In this document: in pieces, positions 9,996 through 21,138 of the stretch | How the letters are laid out: every line of letters starts with the position of its first letter | Position numbering within the stretch: the first letter of the stretch is position 1 | NCBI GenBank assembly: GCA_030141605.1 | Contig: JAQGDQ010000456.1 | Location: 26,672-56,671 of the forward strand | DNA from: Tubiluchus corallicola | Lineage: Eukaryota; Priapulida; Priapulimorpha; Priapulimorphida; Tubiluchidae | Reading direction: 5' to 3' | Length of the DNA stretch: 30,000 bases | Notes under the pieces: generated by a model | Seen by the model: only the letters and a program-made list of their open reading frames with translations | Databases searched by the model: none | Told to the model about the DNA's origin: nothing | Position numbers and translations under genes: made by a program

Positions 9996-10715
9996 TCTTT
10001 CCCCACGTTTAGAGGCAAAACTATCTCTAAACTTAATATGTACTAACTGTAGTTAAAGGGAAGTAAAGTTTCCCCCGCGTTTAGTGGCAAAGCTATCTCT
10101 AAACTTAATATGTACTAACTGTAGTTAAAGGGAAGTAAAGTTTTCCCCACGTTTAGAGGCAAAGCTATCTCTAAACTTAATATGTACTAACTGTAGTTAA
10201 AGGGAAGTTAGTTTCCCCCACGTTTAGAGGTAAAGCTATCTCTAAACTTAATATGTACTAACTGTAGTTAAAGGGAAGTTAGTTTTCCCCGCGTTTAGGG
10301 CAAGCTTCTCTAAATTATGTTGTGTTGGGGTGTTTGTTTAGAGGCAAAGCTATCTCTAAACTTAATATGTACTAACTGTAGTTGGGTTTCCCCACGTTTA
10401 GAGGAAAGCTATCTCTAAACTTAATATGTACTAACTGTAGTTAAAGGGAAGTAGTTTTCCCCGCATTTAGAGGCAATGCTATCTCTAAACTTAATATGTA
10501 CTAACTGTAGTTAAAGGGAAGTAAAGTTTCCCCCGCGTTTAGAGGCAAAGCTATCTCTAAACTTAATATGTACTAACTGTAGTTGAAGGGAAGTAAAGTT
10601 TCCCCACGTTTAGAGGCAATGCTATCTCTAAACTTAATATGTACTAACTGTAGTTGAAGGGAAGTAAAGTTTCCCCCGCGTTTAGTGGCAAAGCTCTCTC
10701 TAAACTTAACAAAGA
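9996..10715. repeat. 72-bp tandem array, each unit with a hairpin
   Basis: About ten to eleven units with period 71-72 bp. Each contains GTTTAGAG, ten bases, then CTCTAAAC (a perfect 8-bp inverted repeat), followed by TTAATATGTACTAACTGTAG and AAAGGGAAGTAAAGTTTCCC. One unit near 10290-10335 is shortened and degenerate. Confidence 0.95.
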
Positions 10716-11480
10716 CACTGTAGGTGTCAGGATAGAAATTCCCATGATTAAATATTGAATTGTAATATGTTGTGACGTCTACTAACCCTTACATATTTTC
10801 ATTTACATATTGTATGTTATGAAGTGATAATGTAAATAAGTACATCATGATGCTTTAACTCATTTGTTTATTGTTTTCATTTACAAAAGTGTACAGGTGA
10901 CACGCAATGGACGTCTAACACTAATAATACTTTTCGAGAACAAACTTTAGAAAAAAACATTCAGTCTAATGCATAAACGAAAAATAAAGACAAATCTTAT
11001 CGTCGTTCTAGACAAAGTTTGGTTGCTCAGATGAATTAGGCAAAGATGTATGTTTGTCAAGAATCGTAGCTTACATTTGTGAAAAAGTTCATGTCAAAAT
11101 TAAATTGACAATCGCCCTTTACTCATCCTTCCTCCTGTATCCCTTCACTAACGAGATGAATTTTTGTACGAGATATTTTATTGTAATTAGCATAATGAGT
11201 AAGCGATGAAAGAGCTTTTGATAGATTCAAATTTCATCTCGTCTCTAAAGGTAAAATGGCTAATTGATCACACGGATGTTGACAGATTCAAATTTGATTA
11301 AAGATAAAGGTAAAATGACTAATCGATGACACAGCTGAGATCTCGATTCAACATGATCATTGCATTGCGTAATACAGGAGCTTGTGTAAACACTGTGTCT
11401 TGTCATTCCGCTAGGAGAACACGTAAAAGCTTTTGAGGTTCAATCCAACGTGAAGGTTACAGCCATTTGTTGAAGTGATC

Positions 11481-12047
11481 GAAATGTTTTTGTATAGAGA
11501 TAAAGACAACAGACTGTTATTCTGATCACAGTTTAACTACATTGAACTGTTTTTGTATAGAGATAAAGACAACAGCCTGTTATTCTGATCACAGTTTAAC
11601 TACATTGAAATGTTTTTGTATAGAGATAAAGACAACAGCCTGCTATTCTGATCACAGTTTAACTACATTGAAATGTTTTTGTATAGAGATAAAGACAACA
11701 GACTGTTATTCTGATCACAGTTTAACTACATTGAAATGTTTTTGTATAGAGATAAAGACAACAGACTGTTATTCTGATCACAGTTTAACTACATTGAAAT
11801 GTTTTTGTATAGAGATAAAGACAACAGCCTGTTATTCTGATCACAGTTTAACTACATTGAAATGTTTTTGTATAGAGATAAAGACAACAGCCTGCTATTC
11901 TGATCACAGTTTAACTACATTGAAATGTTTTTGTATAGAGATAAAGACAACAGCCTGTTATTCTGATCACAGTTTAACTACAATGAAATGTTTTTGTATA
12001 GAGATAAAGACAACAGACTGTTATTCTGATCACAGTTTAACTACATT
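11481..12047 (+). repeat. 63-bp tandem array, nine exact-length units
   Basis: Nine units of 63 bp without indels, running from GAAATGTTTTTGTATAG to the next GAAATG. As 63 is a multiple of three and one frame lacks stops, a 173-codon open frame results, with a 21-residue unit (KCFCIEIKTT, then ACYSDHSLTT). Variation is limited to a few sites, such as GCC/GAC (A/D) and TGT/TGC (silent). It lies inside the predicted intron and lacks an ATG start, so it is most likely a minisatellite rather than a gene. Confidence 0.9.
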
Positions 12048-13085
12048 GAAATGTTTGTGTTAGGGTGGCTTTTTTATTGTATTTATTACGTACTCATGGT
12101 ACAATGCAATGCAATATAACGTCGAAATGTTTGGTTTTGGACGGCTTTTTATTGTATTTATTACGTGTCATGGTACAGTACAATGCAATGCAACGTCTAA
12201 ATGTTTGATTTAGGACTGCTTTTTATTGTATTTATTGCGTGTCATGGTACAGTACAATGCAATGCAACGTCGAAATGTTTGCTTTAGGATGCCTTTTTAT
12301 TGTATTACGTGTCATGGTGCAGTACAATGCAATGCAACGTCGAAATGTTTGCTTTAGGGCGGCTTTTTATTGTATTTATTGCGTGTCATGGTACAGTACA
12401 ATGCAATGCAACGTCGAAATGTTTGCTTTAGGATGCCTTTTTATTGTATTACGTGTCATGGTGCAGTACAATGCAATGCAACGTCGAAATGTTTGCTTTA
12501 GGGCGGCTTTTTATTGTATTTATTGCGTGTCATGGTACAGTACAATGCAATGCAACGTCGAAATGTTTGCTTTAGGATGCCTTTTTATTGTATTACGTGT
12601 CATGGTGCAGTACAATACAATGCAACGTCGAAATGTTTGCTTTAGGATGCCTTTTTATTGTATTACGTGTCATGGTGCAGTACAATGCAATGCAACGTCG
12701 AAATGTTTGCTTTAGGGCGGCTTTTTATTGTATTTATTGCGTGTCATGGTACAGTACAATGCAATGCAACGTCGAAATGTTTGCTTTAGGATGCCTTTTT
12801 ATTGTATTACGTGTCATGGTGCAGTACAATACAATGCAACGTCGAAATGTTTGGGTTAGGACGGCTTTTTATTGCATTTAATACGTGTCATGGTACAGTA
12901 CAATTTTATGCAACGTCGAAATGTTTGGTTTAGAGTGACTTTTCTGTTACATTTATTACGTGTCATGGTACAGTACAATACAATGCAACGTCGAAATGTT
13001 TGGGTTAGAGTGACCTTTCTATTACATTCATTGTGAACTCGTGGTACAATACAATACAGTGCAATGTAACGTTGAAACGTATAAC
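12048..13085. repeat. 70/74-bp alternating tandem array (144-bp higher-order unit)
   Basis: Units run from GAAATGTTTGCTTTAGG through CTTTTTATTGTATT, GTGTCATGGT(A/G)CAGTAC and AATGCAATGCAACGTC. A 70-bp form (GGATGCC) alternates with a 74-bp form (GGGCGGC, with an extra TTTA). The outer units are more diverged, as usual for arrays homogenised from the middle. The left end joins the 63-bp array at the shared word GAAATGTTT. Confidence 0.9.
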
Positions 13086-13141
13086 TGTAGTGTATAATTT
13101 TTAGGCCCATTCATGGCGTATTTTATGGATTTGAGGCTAAT

Positions 13142-13310
<169 letters not shown>

Positions 13311-13474
13311 AGAAGCTACTGACTTGCTGTGGAAGGGACTGCAACTTTTATCTGAAATGGGACCCAGCCAGACGAACAATTCGATTTGCAATTTGTCACG
13401 TGGGCTGAGGTGCAAGCTGAGTCACGTCAAGATAAATCACGTCAAGCAAACAAAAGAAAACGGTAATCTTACGC

Positions 13475-14255
13475 TAGAGGGAGCCACTTATGACGTCATC
13501 AGAACTAGCGCACTATGGTACAAATGTAGATGTTCACCTTTTTGATGAAATCTTTAGAGGTAATCTAGGAATGACTATACAGGGTTTTAATTCAGGGTAT
13601 AAACAGTTAATATAAGAATACTAAGACGGAAACATCACACATAGAGGGAGCCACTTATGACGTCATTAGAACCATCGCACTGCGGCACAAATGTGGATGT
13701 ACTTCATTGCTCCACTTTTTTGATAAAATCTTTAGAGGTAATCTAGGAATCACTATATAGGATTTTAATTCAGGGTATAAACAGTTAATATAAGAATACT
13801 AAGACGGAAACATCACACATAGAGGGAGCCACTTATGACGTCATCAGAACCATCGCACTGTGGCACAAATGTGGATGTTCACTTTTTTGATAAAATCTTT
13901 AGAGTAGGGTAGTCTAGGAATGACTATATAGAGGCTTAATTTTTTATTTATTCGGGGTATAGGCAATTAACGTATGGAGATACTAAAGCGGAAACATCAC
14001 ACATAGAGGGAGCCACTTTTGATACTAACCATCTCCTCTGTACTGTTTAGCTGTAATTTTACGTTCTAGACATTGTCTTTTATTTTACGATGTTTTAGAC
14101 TGGACATTCACAAGTCTCTTTACATTTGTTCGTAGATGTATTATAAATAAACAAGTAAATAATTCAAAATTCAAAAATGTAATTTAACCCTAGAGGAAGC
14201 CACTTATGACGTCATCAGAACTAGCGCACTGCTGCACAAATGTGGGTTCATTTCA
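13475..14255. repeat. ~170-bp tandem array carrying TGACGTCA
   Basis: Five starts of TAGAGGGAGCCACTT occur at about 13475, 13642, 13820, 14004 and 14190 (spacings 167, 178, 184, 186). Each is followed by TTATGACGTCATCAGAAC, AGCGCACTG and CACAAATGTGG-like sequence. The fourth unit has lost the TGACGTCA core. Units differ by short indels and are older-looking than neighbouring arrays. Confidence 0.9.
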
Positions 14256-14670
14256 CACGACGTTACAATGGGAAACGTTGCGAGGAAAACTTAATTAAGA
14301 CTCAACACCAACACAAATAAATTCGCGTCTTTTCGCAATCCCCAGAATAATGGCGGGTCTTTATTATGCGAGCGTCAATCTGTTTTTGCCGTTGCTCAGC
14401 ACAATTGAAAGTTTACAGTCAACCCGACTACAAATCGTCGGATTAGGGAGCCGAAATGAATGCTGCTGGCAATGTTAGCCACCTGAATTGAATTGATCCG
14501 TCACCATACCGCGCTATACAAGTAGCTTACGTCTATTTTCAAGCCATTGTACCTACATCCGTTAATGGACTGACTTCTGTATTTGTGAAAATGGAAGACT
14601 GATGGTGAAAACTGTCAGTGTTAGTAGATCACGTGACCCGTTCTGCTGCTATAGTCGCAGTCCACATTGC

Positions 14671-15451
14671 TGTGTTTAGATAAAGGTTTCTCCTGTTGGA
14701 ATTTTTTCATACGAGCACAGGGGTTGGGGATAAATAACTACTGTGTTTAGATAAAGGTTTCTCCTGTTGGAATTTTTTCATACGAGCACAGGGGTTGGGG
14801 ATAAATAACTACTGTGTTTAGATAAAGGTTTCTCCTGTTGAAATTTTTTCATACGAGCACAGGGGTTGGGGATAAATAACTACTGTGTTTAGATAAAGGT
14901 TTGTCCTGTTGGAATTTTTTCATACGAGCACAGGGGTTGGGGATAAATAACTACTGTGTTTAGATAAAGGTTTGTCCTGTTGGAATTTTTCATACGAGCA
15001 CAGGGGTTGGGGATAAATAACTACTGTGTTTAGATAAAGGTTTGTCCTGTTGGAATTTTTTCATACGAGCACAGGGGTTGGGGATAAATAACTACTGTGT
15101 TTAGATAAAGGTTTCTCCTGTTGGAATTTTTTCATACGAGCACAGGGGTTGGGGATAAATAACTACTGTGTTTAGATAAAGGTTTCTCCTGTTGAAATTT
15201 TTTCATACGAGCACAGGGGTTGGGGATAAATAACTACTGTGTTTAGATAAAGGTTTCTCCTGTTGGATTTTTTTCATACGAGCACAGGGGTTGGGGATAA
15301 ATAACTACTGTGTTTAGATAAAGGTTTCTCCTGTTGAAATTTTTTCATACGAGCACAGGGGTTGGGGATAAATAACTACTGTGTTTAGATAAAGGTTTCT
15401 CCTGTTGGAATTTTTTAATACGAGCACAGGGGTTGGGGATAAATAACTACA
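14671..15451. repeat. 71-bp tandem array, eleven units
   Basis: Nearly identical 71-bp units begin TGTGTTTAGATAAAGGTTT and contain TTTTTTCATACGAGCAC followed by AGGGGTTGGGGATAAATAAC. Differences are limited to TCTCC/TGTCC, TTGGAA/TTGAAA and T-run length. High uniformity suggests recent expansion. Confidence 0.97.
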
Positions 15452-15765
15452 GTGTCATGTGCTGCCATATTTTAGCCCTTGGATGAAGCCTACATTTAAA
15501 TTTGTTAGCCTGTAATTACATACTCAGGTGATTCCATCTGTTTAAGCTCAATTTGATGACTTGGTAAATGATCTGTATCTGCAGTTTGCTGATGCTTGAA
15601 AGATTTAAGATTAAATTTGAAAGACCAATGTTATAACGTTTAGCAAACCAATGTGAAATTTGAAGTTTTATTTGGGACATTCCTTCAGTTACAACTGTGT
15701 TAACATTTTCATGCAAAACAAGGAATTGTGAGTTTGACTGCAACTAGTTTAACTACGTCCTAGAT

Positions 15766-15850
15766 GCTCTCTCTCCCTCACTCACTCACTCACTCACTCA
15801 CTCACTCACTCACTCACTCACTCACTCACTCATTCACTCATTCACTCATT
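15766..15850. repeat. (ACTC)n microsatellite
   Basis: CTCTCTCTCCCTC is followed by about 17 ACTC units, the last ones with CATT variants. Confidence 0.97.
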
Positions 15851-16446
15851 TGTCTAATTGTAATGTAATTTTCGTCGTACTTTCTGATTAGATGCATTGT
15901 TTTACACAGAGGCATTACCACTAGCAGCTTTAGTCATCAAATGTTGACGATACAGAAGAGCAGAAGGGGCAGAAATGACCTTGAACTTAAACTTCTCTCC
16001 TATTCTTACTCTAGTACTCGACATTGTCCAGGAAAATACTACTTAACACACTTGTCACGTGATAATAGAACTGATGTACGACTACACACTTTTTACGACG
16101 TGCGCAGCTTGCACTTGGCTTCTTATGACACTGATCAATCCTGATAAGTAATAAGTTTATGGTGTCAAAGCCTGCAAAAAGCCTCTTTTCTGTCTCAGCA
16201 TCGATTTTGTGCCTTATATTAATTTTTACCTCAAGTCTAGTAATATTCTTAGCGCAGAGAGTAGTTGGGGGGGGGGGGGGGTGTCCAAACTTGATTTTAC
16301 ACTAAATTGTTACTGCAAAGACTTTTCACTCAGAAGAGGAAGGAAATTATTAAAGGAAAAGCATACCAAATTTTTAACTATAACTCAACATAATCTACCC
16401 TATAAAATATTGAAAGGGAAAAACTATTTTTTAGAGGTACTAATAC

Positions 16447-16912
16447 TTAAAGGAAAACCGGATCCAGTCTTCAACTGTAGGTCAAAACAATCTACTGCTT
16501 CAAATATTGAAAGGAAACATACTATTTTTTCAAAAATGATTTACGTGAAAAAATGATTACCACACAAACAAGTTTCAGGTTCGCGCCACTAGTTCTTCAC
16601 TGTTACATGCAGTTCGCCATTTGCTAGATAGACGAGCACCAGCGTTTGCATTTTGAGAACGCATTGCGCAAAAAAACAGGTGCTGTACCTCTCAGTTCAG
16701 ATATGTTAGTTTGAAATTTGAATTTTTATCTTAAAGCTTACCTAGTTCTAATACAGCACACTGAATATCTTACAGTAGCACTGTACTTCAATTTTTTAAT
16801 CTATAACTTAATTATCAGAAACGCTTTGGTATTTTCAAGTGTGTTAAAATGTATGCTTTTTATCAGACTTGAAAATGGGATAAGATATGAAAAATCATCC
16901 TGTTTTCCTTGA
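16447..16912 (+). repeat. Dispersed repeat C, copy 2 (internally deleted)
   Basis: It starts TTAAAGGAAAACCGG and follows the other C copies through TTCGCGCCACTAGTTCTTCA and ACAGTAGCACTGTACTTCAA. It lacks the roughly 130 bp around TGTGATGTCATCAACAG. It ends near GAAAAATCATCCTGTTTTCC, 70 bp before the exon 2 acceptor. Confidence 0.8.
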
Positions 16913-16981
16913 AGTGATGTGATTAAATACATTTACATTAGATTTTAATGTTTCTTCTTAATGTTTTTCTGCTGGTTTCAG

Positions 16982-17173
16982 ATTGAAAAGTGGCCGTTTT
17001 GCACGGATTCCTGCAGCCCTCAAAGCAAAAGAGGCGAATATTTGCAACTGTGCGCCTCCATCAACAACAACAAAGGCGTGGCGCCAAAACTTACTCGATC
17101 CAGCGTCGGTGCCAATAAACGAGGAGATAAATATGAATATTCGTCTTCGGGAAATCTCCTTCTTTCCACAAAG
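16982..17173 (+). CDS. Exon 2 of the uncharacterised secreted protein
   Basis: This 192-bp exon (64 codons) follows a good acceptor (TTTTTCTGCTGGTTTCAG) and is closed by AAG|GTAAGTG at 17174. Phase 0 at both ends joins it to exon 1 to give TVKINIQ-IEKWPFCTDSC. It continues with LQLCASINNNKGVAPKL and ends GNLLLSTK. The first part (W-P-F-C, then C, then C in LQLC) gives three cysteines in 26 residues, fit for disulphides in a secreted protein. A second frame (from 16983) is also open across the whole exon. I prefer the first because it keeps phase with exon 1 and continues the beta-strand pattern. No following exon was identified downstream, so the protein is incomplete here. Confidence 0.75.
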
Positions 17174-17359
17174 GTAAGTGTTTAAAGCGTCTGTCAGTTG
17201 CAGACAACCTCTTTGCCGTTTATAGGTTTATATCACAAAGAAGCAGCCAATGGGATTTTTGTCCATTATTAGACTCACAATTCATTGAACATTCCGTTGC
17301 AAATACAGAAATAAGTAAAAACGTTTCGTCTTACAGAAAAACTGCAGCAAGTTGACTAC

Positions 17360-17709
17360 ATTTGTACTAGGGGTGAGCATCGAACGCTCAAATTCGATTC
17401 GAACGAGTTTTTTTAGTTCGAACTCGATTCGAATCCAAAACTATAGATTCGAATAATTCAGCACTTCAATCACATATGTTCCTGGTCATTAAATTGATTG
17501 AAACATCATACAATTAGCATAATTTAGCTGTGATTTCTGAGCACAACTTTAAACAAATTACTAGTCGTTTTATTGCAGAACAAAATCTAGTGATATGCAT
17601 GATCTTTGTAAGACTAATTTTTACTGGTGGTTCGAAAACTTGTTCGAAAATCGTTCAGTCTCAATTCGAATTCGGTTTCAGGTAGAGAATTCTCACCCCT
17701 AATTTGTAC
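17360..17709. mobile_element. Non-autonomous hAT element (MITE), 334 bp, with 8-bp target duplication
   Basis: The element is 17368-17701. It begins TAGGGGTGAGCAT and ends as the inverted equivalent ATTCTCACCCCTA (one mismatch in 13). It is flanked on both sides by ATTTGTAC (17360-17367 and 17702-17709). Subterminal regions are full of TTCGAA/ATTCGA words on both sides, as in many hAT MITEs that begin TAGGGGTG. It has no coding capacity. It lies 187 bp after exon 2, in the next intron. Confidence 0.93.
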
Positions 17710-17966
17710 AGCCAACAAGCAGCAGACGATGCTTTGACCAATGGTGCGCCTGGATTTCTGGATTACCAGACACTTTAACCAATAAAAAAATCACTACAGT
17801 CACTGTATCTCAATGCAGGAGCATAGGCCAATAGGACCGTACTTAGTGTTATGAAATTAGCTATCAAAAAATTATGAGTGTTAAAAGTGTTATGGGCATT
17901 TACAGAGAAAGTGTAGTAAAAGTTATAGAAGTCATCATATGAACGTTAGAACTATAATTATCTTGA

Positions 17967-18077
17967 ATTTTATCCTATTAAAAGTGTAGAATTCTTGCTA
18001 CCAGAGGGCACTGACTGTACGTCTGTGCCTATAACGTTTCTGATAGGAAAAATTCTACACTTTTAATGGGATAAAAT
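17967..18077. repeat. Foldback element with 27-bp arms
   Basis: Arms at 17967-17993 and 18051-18077 are inverted copies with one mismatch (core ATTAAAAGTGTAGAATT), separated by 57 bases. No clear target duplication was found, so its class is unknown. Confidence 0.85.
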
Positions 18078-19178
18078 AGTTTTAATCGCCGTGTCTATAA
18101 CGTTTCGTAATGACGTAACTGCAGCACTTCAAGAAGAAAGTAAATCTGTTCTTTCCTGAAGTTTAGCTGTTTTTTGAAAGCTAATTAATTACTTTATTAA
18201 CACAATTAGCTGTATTAGTAATTCAGCCATGGTTTTAAGTGTTAAAGCCAGAATTAGTAAATATTAAGTGATTATGTTGACCAATACCAAGTCTAGCGGC
18301 TCGTAGAAGAGAGAAAAATATGCTGCTGTGGGTAATTCAGGTTACGGGTTCCACTCCCGACTGGCTCAATAATTTTCCAGCGTCCTCATCTTCTAATTTA
18401 CTTGTTGCTAAGGTAGCCGTGTTAAGTACAAGCTCTATTTCTGGCATATCACATTGTTCGGGGAAGCAGTCAAATGCTGATGCAGCGATGTTAAATTTTC
18501 ATTGCTGGAAGGCATGCTGTGTTGACATTCTATACTAGCATTGTATCCTTCCCACCAGGCAAAGTTGCAGCTGTCTTTACTGCTTTTATATGTGCTTTTA
18601 CTTAGTAATGTGCTTTTCTGTAACAATTAGTATGTTATTATAGACTGCACTGTACGCCTGCTTAGAGTATCAATCAGAAAAATTGAATTAACCCCCAATT
18701 TCCGAAAAGAAATCATCAATCTTTCTCAGAAGTACGTTTCCTTTTTTTGAATACTAAATTTGTGCATAAGCGTTCGTCAAAGTATTAATCGTGATATTTT
18801 TTAAACGTTTATTTTATATGCCGGAAAAATGAGCAATCTTTTTCGGTCTGCTGACGATGTTGTTTAGATAACTATCAAGGGTTAAAAGGGAAGCATTGGA
18901 TTGCGTGCGGGGGGATATTTGTGTTAGTAATAATATCGCCTGCCGGGTTTTCGTTCCTCTATTAAAAGGACATCTGTTTATGGCAGGGATACAATTAACA
19001 TGTCAGACATGCTGAAACATGGTTGAAATAAACAAGCTCTGTATTGAGTCATTAATGAATGACTTGTGTTAAAGATGCATTGTTTCGTGACATGAAACAT
19101 TGTTTGTGTGCCACGTATGAGTGGATTCATCTGTGAAAGTAGAAACGACGCTCAACTTCACGTAAATAGAAAATTACG
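18078..19178. other. Non-coding stretch
   Basis: No gene, array or element is recognised. A GGGTTCCACTCCCG stretch near 18345 resembles a tRNA T-arm but no complete tRNA folds around it. Confidence 0.5.
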
Positions 19179-19965
19179 GTAAGTCATTACCATACCAATG
19201 CAGTAGATTTAGACAATGCACAACAACGTGCTTATTGTGGTAAGTCATTACCATACCAATGCAGTAGATTTAGACAATGCACAACAACGTGCTTATTGGG
19301 GTAAGTCATTACTATACCAATGGCATTAGACTTAGACAATGCACAACAACGTGCTTATTGGGGTAAGTCATTACTATACCAATGGCATTAGACTTAGACA
19401 ATGCACAACAACGTGCTTATTGGGGTAAGTCATTACTATATCAATGACATTAGACCTAGACAATGCACAACAACGTGCTCATTGCGGTAAGTTGTTAATA
19501 TATCAATGTCATTAGATTTACACAATACACAGCAACGTGCTTATTGTGGTAAGTTGTTAGCATTCCAATGGCATTAGACTTAGACAATGCACAACAATGC
19601 GCTTATTGTGGTAAGTCATTACCATACCAATGTCATTAGATTTACACAATGCACAACATTGTGCTTATTGTGGTAAGTCATTACCATACCAATACAATAG
19701 ATTTAGACAATGCACAACAACGTGCTTATTGGGGTAAGTCATTACTATACCAATGGCATTAGGCTTAGACAATGCACAACAACGTGCTTATTGGGGTAAG
19801 TCATTACTATACCAATGGCATTAGACTTAGACAATGCACAACAATGTTCTCATTGTGGTAAGTCATTGCCATACCAATGTCATTAGATTTACACAATGCA
19901 CAACATTGTGCTTATTGTGGTAAGTCATTACTATACCAATGTCATTAGATTTACACAATGCACAC
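19179..19965 (+). repeat. 61-bp tandem array, about 13 units, each with a 5' splice-site consensus
   Basis: Units of 60-62 bp begin GGTAAGTCATTACCATACCA (some GGTAAGTTGTTA), then TTAGA(C/T)TTAGACAATGCAC, AACAACGTGCTTATTG. The GCAC and GTGC words form a small hairpin, with CAAT and ATTG extending it. The array lies downstream of exon 2, on the sense strand of the gene. Confidence 0.95.
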
Positions 19966-20033
19966 TCTGTATTTATAAATTTGTACTTCTAGTGCGATAT
20001 ATTTGTATTTAAGCTCCATTTCTAGCCAATATG

Positions 20034-21138
20034 TTTAAACAAAGCCGACAAAATCTTAAACTGTAGGTCAAAACAATCTACTCTTTAAAATATTTAGAGG
20101 AAACATACTATTTTTTTTCAGGAATGACTTACGTGAAAGAATTATTATCACACAAACACAATTTTACGTTCGCGCTACTAGTTCTTCGCTGTTACATGCA
20201 TTTCACCATTCACTAGCGCTGCATACGGGTACTAGCGCTGCATTTTGAAAACGCATTGTACAAGAAACAGATGCTGAACCTCTCAGTTCAGATGTGTTAG
20301 TTTATGTGGAAGTACACATGTTCGACAGCTCATGCGTGAGCACAGCGGTAAATTTGAAATTTGAATTTTCATCTTAAAACTTGCCTAGTTTTAGTACAAC
20401 ATACTGAATATCTTACAGTAGCACTGTACTTCAATTTTCGCTTTCGTAAACACGTGCAACACGCTTACTGAATATTTTTGCTATTGAAAATTATGTTAGT
20501 TTGTGATGTTATCAACAGTTGGGTTCGCCCACTGTTAATCAAGATTTTAATCTATTATTTAATTATAAGAAACACTTTTGCAGTGTTATTGGTGTTACAA
20601 TTTACACTTTTTATCGAACTTGAAAATGGAGTAGTATATGAAAAATCATCCTGTCTTCCTTTAAACTTTTCTTTAAAGGAAAAAGAAAAGAAAATGTTAA
20701 ATTATGCCCCAAAAAAATTTTCATGCAAATCTATATTACTTAACATTTCGCTTACCTGCTGGAAAGACTTATAGAAGAGAAAATTATTAGTTATTTAAAA
20801 TGTTTTCCCCAAATGGTAAAACCACTAACCAAAAAAACGTATTTTTTATCTTATTGACAAAATACAGTAATTTTACTTAGTTACTACGAATTGTGCACTA
20901 CGAATGTTCTGATTATTTTTTCAAACTTTACTCAGTGTTATATCTAAAGTTGTTTCAGATGACTTACCGTCAAAAAAGGTGCGTATAACGGTCATCGCGG
21001 GAGTTTAAATTTACAAGTTTTATACAGCGTTACTGCTGACGCAAGCTCTGCATGCAAAAAGACAGTACGTAAGTGGTGTAAAATTTCAAGACGAATTTTT
21101 AAGCTTTATCTAAGTGGAGGGTTTTCTTGTGCTTTAAC
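20034..21138 (+). repeat. Longest A/C composite repeat copy (~1.1 kb)
   Basis: C-type sequence (20034-20690) runs straight into A-type sequence (20690-21138), the only place in the window where both are joined. The left end reads TTAAACAAAGCC (TTAAAGCAAAA in other copies) and the right end TTTTCTTGTGCTTTAA. The outermost 8 bases of the consensus ends, TTAAAGCA and TGCTTTAA, are inverted repeats containing TTAA. This suggests a TTAA-targeting DNA transposon derivative, but short A-only and C-only copies complicate that. A 98-codon open frame across the joint has no domain. Confidence 0.75.

Noticed and set aside
9996-10715. CRISPR array (regular palindromic repeats)
   Set aside because: The genome is eukaryotic, and the whole 72-bp unit is repeated with no unique spacers.
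12239-12881. Long open frames with a YSTMQCNVEMFALGC-type repeat
   Set aside because: The 144-bp higher-order unit is a multiple of three and stop-free in this frame; it lies within the predicted intron.
14671-15451. Telomere-like or G-quadruplex tract from GGGGTTGGGG
   Set aside because: There is only one such word per 71-bp unit, so runs are too far apart for an ordinary quadruplex, and there is no terminal repeat tract.
15941-16556. Open frames of 67 and 115 codons before exon 2
   Set aside because: No domain, no suitable splice sites in phase, and the second overlaps repeat C and a poly-G run.
18285-18370. tRNA or tRNA-derived SINE suggested by GGGTTCCACTCCCG
   Set aside because: The T-arm-like stem is present, but the loop departs from GGTTCGANTCC and I could not find D-arm, anticodon arm and acceptor pairing at the right spacing.
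18320-18538. 72-codon open frame as a possible exon 3
   Set aside because: No convincing acceptor in phase 0 and no similarity in style to exons 1 and 2.
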